A stretch of DNA of 64,000 nucleotides from Saprospiraceae bacterium (GTDB lineage: Bacteria > Bacteroidota > Bacteroidia > Chitinophagales > Saprospiraceae): the NCBI GenBank assembly GCA_027488935.1, contig JAIYAP010000054.1, forward strand, positions 62,001 through 126,000, written 5' to 3'. Positions within the stretch are counted from its first letter, which is position 1; each line of letters begins with the position of its first letter. Positions 1-8,034 of this stretch are shown in pieces. The position numbers and the translations under genes are program-made. The notes beneath the pieces were generated by a model. That model was not told where the DNA came from. It did no database searches and was given only the letters and a program-made list of their open reading frames with translations.

Positions 1-254
1 CCATCAAACAAACCATTCGCAATAATTTCAAAAATACCATCATCCTCGCGGGTGGTTTCAACCAAAAAAGCGCCGAAACAGCCATAGAAAGCGGATTGGC
101 TGATTTAATTGCGTTTGGACGACCCTTTATCAACAATCCGGATCTGGTGGAAAGAATGCAAAACGGTTGGCCACTCAATCAAGACCTAAAAATGGACTTA
201 TTTTATACCGCTGAAGCCGCTGGATACACGGATTATCCTGTTCATACTGGGTAA
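1..254 (+). CDS. Old yellow enzyme family alkene reductase, C-terminal fragment
   Basis: The gene runs in from the left edge and its first complete codon is at base 3, so only the last 83 residues are visible. The residues LAGGF, then DLIAFGRPFINNPDL, then YTAEAAGYTDYP are the usual end of NemA/OYE-type FMN-dependent ene reductases: the phosphate-binding end of the TIM barrel and the C-terminal tail. Such enzymes use NAD(P)H to reduce activated C=C bonds in the cytoplasm. The N-terminal half lies outside the window, so the substrate subgroup cannot be judged. It converges on the next gene across a strong palindrome. Confidence 0.85.
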   Translation, partial: IKQTIRNNFKNTIILAGGFNQKSAETAIESGLADLIAFGRPFINNPDLVERMQNGWPLNQDLKMDLFYTAEAAGYTDYPVHTG

Positions 255-267
255 ATATCTATTTGAC

Positions 268-316
268 TTTATACCAAAAACGGCCGATTCGATGAATTGG
301 CCGTTTTTGGTATAAA
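268..316. terminator. Bidirectional intrinsic terminator
   Basis: Two 22-nt arms (268-289 and 295-316) are complementary except for one G-T pair, with a 5-nt loop. The stem contains an A5 tract on one side and T5 on the other plus a GGCC core, so it can terminate both the reductase (+) and the GH113-like gene (-), which converge here. Confidence 0.85.
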
Positions 317-325
317 TAATCTGAC

Positions 326-1387
326 TTATTTCCCGTCATACCATTTGCGCAAAGTAGCCGCCCCCAATTTCCCCTGCGGCGTATAATCCCGCTCGGGGTA
401 ACCTTCATGCCCGCGCATATTCGGAAACCATTTCCACAAAAAGCCGCCTGCCCACCAGGGCTCGGGCTGAAAAGAGGCAAATAGTGCCTCAAAACAATTG
501 GCTTGGGCCTGCTCATTAATCGCACGGTCGTTGATGCCGCGTTCCAGTTCCCAGTTCCGCCAGCCGCAACTATCCACACTCATGTATCCAAACTCCGTAA
601 ATAAAACCGGCCGATGTTGATCTGCCGAAAACTGTGCAATACGCGCTTTGATCGGTTTCCAGGCAGTCTTTAATGCTTCTACCGTGGGCGTTTTCGCTTC
701 TACCAATGGGAAATATCCACCCAGCCCAATATAATCCAAGTCGGCCCAAAAAGGCACCCGATCCCAATCGTCCCAATTGGCCGAGTAGGTAAGTTTGCCT
801 TGGTACTTTTCTTTGATTTTTTGGATCAAATCATGCCAATATGCGGGCCGTTTGGAGATAGCACGGTTAAATTCGGTCCCGATACAAAACAAATCAGCCT
901 GCTCCGCCTGGGCCAATTCAGCAAAATACAAGATGTAATAGCGATAGGTTGCTTCCCACGCTTCCCAATCGGCATCACTGCTAAAATCCAGCGCACCCGT
1001 CCAGCCCCCCGGCACATACACCTGTGGTTTGAGCATCACTTTAATACCTGCCTGATGGGCTTTCCGAATGGTTTCTCTTACGCCTTCTGGCCTTTCGCCC
1101 CACCAATGGGAACCCGACTCGTTAAAACGCACATTCGGTACCCCCATACGGGTAAACGCGTACGGCACAACTGCAATCCAGCTTGCTCCAACGTCTTTAA
1201 CCGCAGGCATAGGATCGCTTGGAAAAGGTTCGGGTGGCGCGACAAAGGTGAGTCCGTTCATTTTTTCCTCCTGAAAAACAGGAGGCGCAACGGCCGTGCC
1301 AATACGGGTGGTATGCCCGGAATGATCCTTGCAACCAATGCAAGAAGTAATACAAAAAAGACAAAACAGGGTCAGTAAACGCATCAT
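326..1387 (-). CDS. GH113-like glycoside hydrolase lipoprotein
   Basis: 353 residues. The N-terminus is a lipoprotein signal with lipobox ITSC (Cys16), so the protein is probably membrane-anchored. The rest looks like a TIM-barrel glycosidase of the GH113 type: Glu172 in GTEFNRA fits the acid/base and Glu265 in FTEFGY fits the nucleophile, and the aromatic-rich SHWWGERP and FLWKWFP segments would line the sugar site. Characterised GH113 members are beta-mannanases; the actual substrate here is not shown. The start codons ATG-ATG (1387 and 1384) abut the T-tract of a terminator-like hairpin, so expression may depend on read-through from greA-HIT. Its own end is the palindrome at 268-316. Confidence 0.8.
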   Translation of the reverse strand: MMRLLTLFCLFCITSCIGCKDHSGHTTRIGTAVAPPVFQEEKMNGLTFVAPPEPFPSDPMPAVKDVGASWIAVVPYAFTRMGVPNVRFNESGSHWWGERPEGVRETIRKAHQAGIKVMLKPQVYVPGGWTGALDFSSDADWEAWEATYRYYILYFAELAQAEQADLFCIGTEFNRAISKRPAYWHDLIQKIKEKYQGKLTYSANWDDWDRVPFWADLDYIGLGGYFPLVEAKTPTVEALKTAWKPIKARIAQFSADQHRPVLFTEFGYMSVDSCGWRNWELERGINDRAINEQAQANCFEALFASFQPEPWWAGGFLWKWFPNMRGHEGYPERDYTPQGKLGAATLRKWYDGK

Positions 1388-1388
1388 A

Positions 1389-1422
1389 AAACCCCGTCCG
1401 GCTTAGATTCCGAACGGGGTTT
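1389..1422 (-). terminator. Terminator-like hairpin directly before the GH113-like start codon
   Basis: A 9-bp stem (1389-1397 with 1414-1422) extended by three more inner pairs, followed on the minus strand by TTTT that runs straight into the ATG at 1387. It is placed to end the greA-HIT transcript and to act as an attenuator for the lipoprotein gene. Confidence 0.7.
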
Positions 1423-1454
1423 CAAAAATAAGGCAAATTTTACAGAAACAAAAA

Positions 1455-1853
1455 CTAGGTCAAATCTACCTGGGCCGCGATCCGTTTGGCCAAAGCCGCC
1501 AGATCAGCGGGCGCAACATCCAATTTGTGCTGAAAATCAATATCAGCCATCGAATTCATCGGAATTACATGCACATGTGCATGCGGAACCTCTAAGCCAA
1601 TAACGGCCACCCCGCAACGCAAACAAGGCACTTCTTTTTTAACTGCAACCGCAACACGCTTGGCAAACAACATCAAACCCGACAACAAAGCATCGTCCAA
1701 ATCAAAGAAATAATCTATTTCCTCCTTGGGAATACAAAGGGTATGCCCCATTGCAACGGGACGCACATCCAAAAACGCCAAATAATCGGCCGTTTCAGCG
1801 ATTTTATGGCAAGGAATCTCGCCGTTGACAATTCGGGTAAAAATGCTGGCCAT
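1455..1853 (-). CDS. HIT family (histidine triad) protein
   Basis: 132 residues, a normal length for the Hint branch. The signature HAHVHVIP at residues 91-98 supplies the triad His91-His93-His95, and the N-terminal SIFTRIVNGEIPCHKI segment is the usual nucleotide-binding start. HIT proteins hydrolyse nucleoside phosphoramidates or related nucleotides in the cytoplasm. It lies 20 bases after greA in the same direction, so the two are likely co-transcribed. The physiological substrate cannot be told from sequence. Confidence 0.93.
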   Translation of the reverse strand: MASIFTRIVNGEIPCHKIAETADYLAFLDVRPVAMGHTLCIPKEEIDYFFDLDDALLSGLMLFAKRVAVAVKKEVPCLRCGVAVIGLEVPHAHVHVIPMNSMADIDFQHKLDVAPADLAALAKRIAAQVDLT

Positions 1854-1873
1854 GGTTGTTTTTTGGTGTTTGT

Positions 1874-2350
1874 TTATCCGATCGTAATATTCACTACTTC
1901 AAATTCCATGTTACCGGCTGGCGTTTGAACTTTCGCTATATCCCCTAAAACTTTACCCAACAGCCCTTGGCCAATGGGAGAAGTAACCGATATTTTCATC
2001 AACTTAGCATCTGCTTCTGTTTCAGAAACCAATTTATAGGTCATTTCCTTGCCCGTTTTCAGGTTTTTGATCGTCACATTCGACAAAATGGCCACCTTGG
2101 AGTCATCCAGCAGGCTTTCATCAATCACGCGTGCATTCGACATGACCGTTTCCAGTTCATTGATTTTCATTTCCAGCAAGCCTTGTGCATCCTTTGCCGC
2201 ATCATACTCGGCATTTTCCGATAAATCGCCTTGTGCGCGTGCTTCCGCGATGGCCATGGCAGCCTCTTTACGACCTGTGGATTTCAACTCATCTAATTCA
2301 GCCTTGAGTTTGTCGTATCCACCCTGCGTCAAATACGTGTAATTAGCCAT
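1874..2350 (-). CDS. greA: Transcription elongation factor GreA
   Basis: 158 residues, full length. The N-terminal coiled coil carries the conserved acidic tip region GDLSENAEYDAAKDAQ (about residues 42-57), whose acids enter the RNA polymerase secondary channel and stimulate cleavage of backtracked RNA. The C-terminal FKBP-like part ends with SPIGQGLLGK and a short beta tail. First gene of a probable greA-HIT unit. Confidence 0.97.
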   Translation of the reverse strand: MANYTYLTQGGYDKLKAELDELKSTGRKEAAMAIAEARAQGDLSENAEYDAAKDAQGLLEMKINELETVMSNARVIDESLLDDSKVAILSNVTIKNLKTGKEMTYKLVSETEADAKLMKISVTSPIGQGLLGKVLGDIAKVQTPAGNMEFEVVNITIG

Positions 2351-2416
2351 TGGTAAAAAATTAAAAATGGGTTCAAAATTTGGTTCGAGCTTTACCCCCC
2401 TTCCTACTTAGCGCAA

Positions 2417-2455
2417 CGGAGGTTTACCAAACCCGTATGGTCTGATAAACCTCCG
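2417..2455 (-). repeat. Inverted repeat upstream of greA
   Basis: A perfect 10-bp stem (2417-2426 with 2446-2455) around a 19-nt loop, 62 bases upstream of the greA start. No T-tract follows on the minus strand, so it looks like a leader structure or operator rather than a terminator. Confidence 0.5.
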
Positions 2456-2469
2456 CCCGCATTCGGGTA

Positions 2470-2513
2470 GCAAAAACAGAAACGTCTCCATCGGGTGATA
2501 GAAACGTTTCTGT
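2470..2513 (-). terminator. Intrinsic terminator of the PorV-like operon
   Basis: A perfect 10-bp stem (2476-2485 with 2504-2513) followed on the minus strand by TTTTTG. It lies 75 bases beyond the stop of the PorV-like gene and separates that operon from greA. Confidence 0.75.
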
Positions 2514-2588
2514 TGATCAATTCGAACTGCAAATATACGATAGAATTACAAATGCAGCAAATAATTGTATGCTTTTTAGAATGGGCAT

Positions 2589-3638
2589 CTACAGGTCAAT
2601 CCGCAACCCAATATTGTGGATGCCATTATAAATATCGGTAGTGCGATAAGCATAATCGATGGACAAGCGCGACTTAGAATCCTTTTTCAACGGCACGGAA
2701 ACGGAAAATCCGCCCGCAAAGCCATTGTCCAGTGTTGCTTCTAGATCGCCTTCCGACTTATCTAATTCCGCTTTGTAGCCTGCGCGCAAAGCAAAATTCT
2801 GACCCAAAGAGAACTCCAAACCGCCACCAAGTTGGTCACGAGAGAAAGAGTTGGAAGTGAAATTTGCTACAAAACCCAAGCGATTGGTACGACCCAATAC
2901 CCAATCGTACGACATTCCAATGTTCAATTGAGATGGTAACTCATAAGCAGTTGCACGCTCATAATAGGTATTGTTATAGGTAAACGGACCCGGATTTGGC
3001 AATGCTTTGGACAAACCTTCTCCTGAAAACCGCATTTTAGAACCTACGTTGCGCAAGGAAATTCCAAACTTGAAATTGTCTTGTGGGCCACTTACATATT
3101 GTACGCCCGCATCAATTGCAAAAGCGCTGGCCCGTGCATTTGAAATGGTTTCACTTACAAACTTCGTCGTTATCCCTACCGATACTTTATTGTCAAACAA
3201 GTGTGCATAAGATACACCCATGTTGAAAAAAGATGGGCTAAAAACAGCGCCTGTTCCTTCCGGATTATCTTCTGTGGTGTAATCAAAATCACCCAAATCA
3301 AAAGCAACCAGGCTGATGCCAAATGTGCCGCCTTTACCAACCCGTTGTGCAAAGCCCAATGCGTTGATGTTGATGTCGGCCCCAGACAAATAACGGGTAT
3401 GGCTCAACTGGATTTGTGTCTTGTTGATACGCGACAAACCTGCTACATTTAAAAACATCGCTTCCGATCCAGTGGTGGAGGCAGTATTCATGGTGTGGAA
3501 ACCCGCACTGCGTACCCAAGGATTGATCAGCAATTGGTTTGCGCCCGCCTCACCTTGACGGTCAGGATTACCCGCAAACATTGGATTTGCCAACAGCACC
3601 AATACACTGAACAGCAAATATGCGTATATTTTCTTCAT
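2589..3638 (-). CDS. PorV/PorQ family outer-membrane protein
   Basis: 349 residues from the start at 3638, chosen because MKKIYAYLLFSVLVLLANPMFA is a signal peptide; an upstream in-frame ATG at 3707 would add 23 residues with no signal character. After the signal the pattern is that of PorV/PorQ-like barrels: GANQLLINPWVRSAG, then AMFLNVAGLSR, then alternating aromatic and polar strands ending DYAYRTTDIYNGIHNIGLRIDL. PorV is the T9SS outer-membrane shuttle that binds cargo C-terminal domains. This is a paralog-type member and need not be PorV itself. It is third in a unit behind a 1380-residue secreted protein and a TonB receptor, suggesting dedicated handling of that cargo (inference). Confidence 0.85.
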   Translation of the reverse strand: MKKIYAYLLFSVLVLLANPMFAGNPDRQGEAGANQLLINPWVRSAGFHTMNTASTTGSEAMFLNVAGLSRINKTQIQLSHTRYLSGADININALGFAQRVGKGGTFGISLVAFDLGDFDYTTEDNPEGTGAVFSPSFFNMGVSYAHLFDNKVSVGITTKFVSETISNARASAFAIDAGVQYVSGPQDNFKFGISLRNVGSKMRFSGEGLSKALPNPGPFTYNNTYYERATAYELPSQLNIGMSYDWVLGRTNRLGFVANFTSNSFSRDQLGGGLEFSLGQNFALRAGYKAELDKSEGDLEATLDNGFAGGFSVSVPLKKDSKSRLSIDYAYRTTDIYNGIHNIGLRIDL

Positions 3639-3685
3639 AATTTTGTTAAATTGAATGCTTGATTGGTTGCATTTAATGCTTAAAA

Positions 3686-3748
3686 CAGCGCTGGTAAAAA
3701 AGCACAACCGTTTATATTCAGAAACCGATGTACTTTTTTACCGCGCTG
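3686..3748 (-). repeat. Imperfect inverted repeat in spacer before PorV-like gene
   Basis: Arms 3686-3705 and 3730-3748 share CAGCGC, GGTAAAAAAG and AC in inverted order with a one-base bulge and one mismatch. On the minus strand the closing arm is followed by TTTTAA. It could terminate or attenuate transcription between the large secreted protein and the PorV-like gene. Confidence 0.6.
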
Positions 3749-3763
3749 ACTAAAGCCCGCTCC

Positions 3764-6700
3764 TTATAGGCCGGATGGGTCAAACTGTCGCCCAATTCCA
3801 AACCATTTTACCGTTCGTTCACCCAGTCCTTCTGCGTTGACATGGATCAAGTAAACGCCACTCGCTACCGGAATGCCCTTACTATTTTTCATATCCCATT
3901 CAATCGCAGGCAAATATTGCTTGTAAGCAGAATATTGCTCTGCACGATTGTACTGACGGATAAACTTGCCATCCAAGGAGTAAATTGTTACTACACATTT
4001 TGCTGGCAAATTCGTAATTTTCACAATATTGGTAAACTGTGAAGTTTCATATTGAGAGAATCCATAGTACGGATTTGGAACGGCCTTGATAGAGTCAAGT
4101 GCGTTTTCCACCTGCACCTGATCTAGTGCAATAGGTTGCTGGTTGCGTACACGGATCAAATATTTTGGATGCCCGTTGCGCTTGGTATGATCACCATCTT
4201 GACGCCACCACGTTTTGTACGAATTCTGTACACGCAATTTGATTTTCGTATCTGTTGGAATCAAACCATCTTTATACGATTTCAATTGAGCGCCAGCAGC
4301 CAATTGGACCATACCAGCCCATGCGATATTGCGGATTTGCGCTGTTTTGTTGTTGTATATGGCACTTCCAGAAAAGCGCTCTGGCGTGAAGGCGCGACGC
4401 AAAGAGTCACAACCATCGTATTTTGAATAGGTCACATACACCCAGTGTTGACCACCTAATACCCAGTTCGGGAAATCGGATTGATTGATGTTTACCACAT
4501 CATCGCTCACCAATTGGCTGGTTGGATTCCACATCATATCCCGTCCAGTATAATCTGGATCCAGCGCTTTTGAGTAGCATGAATTTTCACCAAAGAAGAT
4601 GTTCAATCGCTGACCAGTCTCTACGTCAACTGCATAACCCGGGAACCAACCCATTCCACGCAATGGCGTACCCGCTGCAGGCGTACCATCGGTTGGGTTT
4701 AATTCGCCATCAGGATCTGGCAATCCATCCCCGTTGGCATCGTCTTTACCAACCGACAAACCATAACGCACATCAAATGATTGGCGTTTTCTGCTCGCTG
4801 GACTTTCAGGTGCCTGGGCCACATCTTGAGATGCACCATAGGTATTGGTGTCTGTCCAGTAACCTGATGCAGATTCAATGATCACCGAACGGCTCCATTT
4901 GCTCTTGTCGCTGGTCAACACAATATCAACGTTTGGCAACAGACGCAAACGGCTGCGGCGTACGTTTTCTTGTGATTCTGAAGCAAATACCGCCTGGCTG
5001 TTAAACTGACCTTGTGGAATATTACCAAACTTATCCGTCCATGCTGGTGTAAGCAAGCGGTCGTTCGGTACATCAGCCTGATCGCGCAAGCGCCAGTTGG
5101 CCAATACATAAGGAACAAACCAACCCAATTCACCATCTGTTTCATTACCCAATTTGCTCAAACCACCATTCGGATCCAATGGAATACCATCACCATTTTG
5201 GTCGTAATCCGCATCTGGAACTGGTTCTGTTGTACGTATATAGTTGAAAGGCGCTGTCAATTGGTCGCCATATCCCGTCAACCAAGCAGAGTTCGGATCT
5301 TTGTACTCGATTTCCATACCAATACCACCGTTCTTTTCATCCGCCAAATCACCTGGCTCTGCTGATTGGGCAATCGACACAGAGAAACCGTATTGCAGGA
5401 TCAACTGCTCATTCAACTTTTCAATCGACTTTTCAGATGCAATGATGGTGCCGTCAGAAACGCGGCGCAATTGCCAACGTGCATTCACGTCCAATTTGCT
5501 GTCATTATTGTCAGAATCTACAAAACTCAATTCAAAATCGCCGTCTTTTACTTCCAATGGATTGAAAATGGTCACCGTAATTGGAGCACGACCTGGTTTG
5601 TACGTCAAAGTACTATCAAAATCACTGTTCAAAATGCGGTCATAGGTCTCATCTGTCAAATCCAGGAAGTTACCACCAGCACCCACACCTTCCAAGCGCG
5701 TAACCTCCAAACCATCTCCATAAGAAGACTGCAAGGCCTGGTCTACAATCGGACGCGGAATCACCGTGTAAATCTGAATTGCACTACCATCACCCGATTT
5801 ACGGCTTGGCAAGTACGGACGAGATTGTCCGGTAGCCGAAGGTTGTGCAAGCGGGTTGAAGTTTTCATAGTTGTTGTAACCATACGCAATTACAGCATAG
5901 TAATATTTCTTATGGTTAATCAGCGCTTTACTGTTGCCCAAGGCAAACTTGTCTTCCTTGATGCTAAAAGTGTGGCGAACACCACCATCCGAGCCAGCAA
6001 TCTGCTCTTCAGGGAAGTAAATCCGCTTTTTTGTAAACGGATCACGACCTTCAATCCAGTTGTACAGTTTTGTTACGTTGTTTTTAACGTCTACATTGTA
6101 CACCAAACGGCTCTTCTCCGGGTTGTCAAACTCCGAAGTTGATACATTCGGATCAGACAATTGGTACACCAGGTAGCCTTCAAATCTGTAATAAGTAGAT
6201 GCCCGGATCAAAGAATCTGGACTGTTTTTCAAACTTTCAGGTGCCAGGAAGTCTTGCGCTTCATAATCCTCGTTTTCTTTTATAAAGTTATTCGACGGTG
6301 GTGCATTAGACAACACCGCAATTACTTCCTTATTCGACTCAATCCAGCCTACGGTTGGTGCATCCGGCCCTTCGAGCAATTCAAAGCAGTTATCAAACAA
6401 ACCTTGTGCAAGGTTGTCGGCACGGAACAAGTTATCGAGGTTCGGACATGGGTAATCCTGTTCTGGCACCCAAGGCAAACCAATAATCAATTCGTTTACG
6501 GCACCTGGCTTCAAAGTAAACGGACCAGACGCTTGCAGGGTACGACGGTCACCGACTGGCAAGTTGGCCGTACACATCGACCATCCATTCGGATTGTCGG
6601 GTGTTTCTGTCAATGCATAACTCGTCGGAATACCTGTATTGTTGTTATAGCCATTGCCACCTTGGGTAAGCGGCGTTCCATCCCGCCAGCTACCAGTGAT

Positions 6701-7906
6701 ATAACGGTAGTATTCAATCGGTAGAGTCGGGTCATAGGTCCCTGCAAAGGGGCCTCCTGTACCGGTCCGGTTATAATACATAAAGGAAGACATGCCGATT
6801 TCATTCGCAAAAGTATCCAATGGACCGCGGAAATAGTCGCAACCCAAAATTGGAACCGTGGTACCATAGGTAGCAACACCACCATCACAGTTAGCACCTG
6901 GCTGACCATCGGTCGCATCCTGGTTGTAGATATACATCAGGTCTTTTGAACTGTCACAACCAATGTAGTCATCAATGGAACAACCCAAATCCGGATCAAG
7001 CCACATCGCAAAGAACATCGAGTCAATGCGCTCTACGGCACGGTTGATCAATTTGTAACGGTGGAAGGTCATGTCGTTCAATTCATCGTTGGTCAGGTAG
7101 CCAAATGCCTGTACCTGTACCTCCATTTGGATCGGCTTGCCATTGGTACGTGCGTGCGGAGCACCAGCACCCTGGTCATTGTAAATCCAGAAAATCATTT
7201 CATCTGGGTAACGGTTTTGCGGGCACCCGCGAATTTCAATCGACGGATAGTCTCCTTTTAAAGGGTTATACAAACCGTCCTCATCTTTATCAAAAAAACC
7301 AGCCAATGCCTGTTGGGTGTTTGGTAGGCTAAAGCCCCAAACAAACGGAAAATATTGGTTGCCTTGCGCTGGCCAACCTTTTACCCCAATTGGAATAGCA
7401 GATACATCCAAAACGCTATCAGCCAGGTTTTTCAAATGCCGACGAATTTCCTCGCCCGTCACGCGAAAGTGACGATCCCAGTTGGTACAGGTAAATTCGT
7501 CTGTAATACCCTGTTCGGTCAAAGGGCCAGGCCAAAAGTCGTTTTTACCATCATTTCGGTAATCTTGACAAGCCAACTTTAGGTTGCCACCTGGGTCAAC
7601 GCCACCCAACCATACAGAGCCCGCAAAAATGGAGGATACCTCCCGCTGACCAGAAGCAATGTCTACTTTCGGTACAATATATCGGCCAAAAGAAAAGTCC
7701 CACCAACAGTCGCCGCCACCAAGCAAACGTGCGCGCACATTGTTAATCTCCTGGTCAATCTGTGACTTAGAGTTGGCGCAAACATCGCGGTATTGAACCT
7801 TGTTTTGGCGGGTTACCTTGCGCGCATAGTCGGGAACGTGCGCCATGGCACTTCCGCAAACTACTATTGCAAGCAGGGTTGCTATCCAAAGTTTGTAATT
7901 ACGCAT
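3764..7906 (-). CDS. Very large secreted protein with T9SS-like C-terminal domain
   Basis: 1380 residues from the start at 7906, chosen because it gives MRNYKLWIATLLAIVVCGSAMA, a clean signal peptide; 35 further in-frame residues upstream lack signal features. I do not recognise a catalytic domain. The body is rich in Asp, Asn, Gly and aromatic residues, with calcium-loop-like runs such as DANGDGLPDPDGE and DQNGDGIPLDPNG. The end (KAVPNPYYGFSQYE, TIYSLDGKFIRQ, ASGVYLIHVNAEG) follows the usual order of a T9SS sorting domain: NP-Y motif, VTIYSLDG strand, GVYLI strand. About 13 extra residues follow where type A domains normally stop. Sits between a TonB receptor and a PorV-like gene. Probably cell-surface; function unknown. 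Confidence 0.8.
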   Translation of the reverse strand: MRNYKLWIATLLAIVVCGSAMAHVPDYARKVTRQNKVQYRDVCANSKSQIDQEINNVRARLLGGGDCWWDFSFGRYIVPKVDIASGQREVSSIFAGSVWLGGVDPGGNLKLACQDYRNDGKNDFWPGPLTEQGITDEFTCTNWDRHFRVTGEEIRRHLKNLADSVLDVSAIPIGVKGWPAQGNQYFPFVWGFSLPNTQQALAGFFDKDEDGLYNPLKGDYPSIEIRGCPQNRYPDEMIFWIYNDQGAGAPHARTNGKPIQMEVQVQAFGYLTNDELNDMTFHRYKLINRAVERIDSMFFAMWLDPDLGCSIDDYIGCDSSKDLMYIYNQDATDGQPGANCDGGVATYGTTVPILGCDYFRGPLDTFANEIGMSSFMYYNRTGTGGPFAGTYDPTLPIEYYRYITGSWRDGTPLTQGGNGYNNNTGIPTSYALTETPDNPNGWSMCTANLPVGDRRTLQASGPFTLKPGAVNELIIGLPWVPEQDYPCPNLDNLFRADNLAQGLFDNCFELLEGPDAPTVGWIESNKEVIAVLSNAPPSNNFIKENEDYEAQDFLAPESLKNSPDSLIRASTYYRFEGYLVYQLSDPNVSTSEFDNPEKSRLVYNVDVKNNVTKLYNWIEGRDPFTKKRIYFPEEQIAGSDGGVRHTFSIKEDKFALGNSKALINHKKYYYAVIAYGYNNYENFNPLAQPSATGQSRPYLPSRKSGDGSAIQIYTVIPRPIVDQALQSSYGDGLEVTRLEGVGAGGNFLDLTDETYDRILNSDFDSTLTYKPGRAPITVTIFNPLEVKDGDFELSFVDSDNNDSKLDVNARWQLRRVSDGTIIASEKSIEKLNEQLILQYGFSVSIAQSAEPGDLADEKNGGIGMEIEYKDPNSAWLTGYGDQLTAPFNYIRTTEPVPDADYDQNGDGIPLDPNGGLSKLGNETDGELGWFVPYVLANWRLRDQADVPNDRLLTPAWTDKFGNIPQGQFNSQAVFASESQENVRRSRLRLLPNVDIVLTSDKSKWSRSVIIESASGYWTDTNTYGASQDVAQAPESPASRKRQSFDVRYGLSVGKDDANGDGLPDPDGELNPTDGTPAAGTPLRGMGWFPGYAVDVETGQRLNIFFGENSCYSKALDPDYTGRDMMWNPTSQLVSDDVVNINQSDFPNWVLGGQHWVYVTYSKYDGCDSLRRAFTPERFSGSAIYNNKTAQIRNIAWAGMVQLAAGAQLKSYKDGLIPTDTKIKLRVQNSYKTWWRQDGDHTKRNGHPKYLIRVRNQQPIALDQVQVENALDSIKAVPNPYYGFSQYETSQFTNIVKITNLPAKCVVTIYSLDGKFIRQYNRAEQYSAYKQYLPAIEWDMKNSKGIPVASGVYLIHVNAEGLGERTVKWFGIGRQFDPSGL

Positions 7907-7982
7907 GAGTTTAATTTTTAAATGTCTTGAAATGAAGTTGAACAGTCCAAGCAGATTTGAAGGATATTGTTTTATAGGATGC

Positions 7983-8014
7983 TCCGTGTTGAAATAATTT
8001 TTTTTCAACACGGA
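7983..8014 (-). repeat. Stem-loop between TonB receptor and large secreted protein
   Basis: Perfect 11-bp arms (7983-7993 and 8004-8014) with an A/T-only 10-nt loop. It lacks a T-tract on the minus strand, so it looks like an mRNA processing or stability element or a weak attenuator in the operon. Confidence 0.6.
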
Positions 8015-8034
8015 AGCCCTGAAAATGCACCAAA

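Noticed and set aside
2589-3638. Naming the PorV-type gene porV itself
   Set aside because: No other core T9SS genes (porU, porK-N) are adjacent and several paralogs of this family occur in such genomes.
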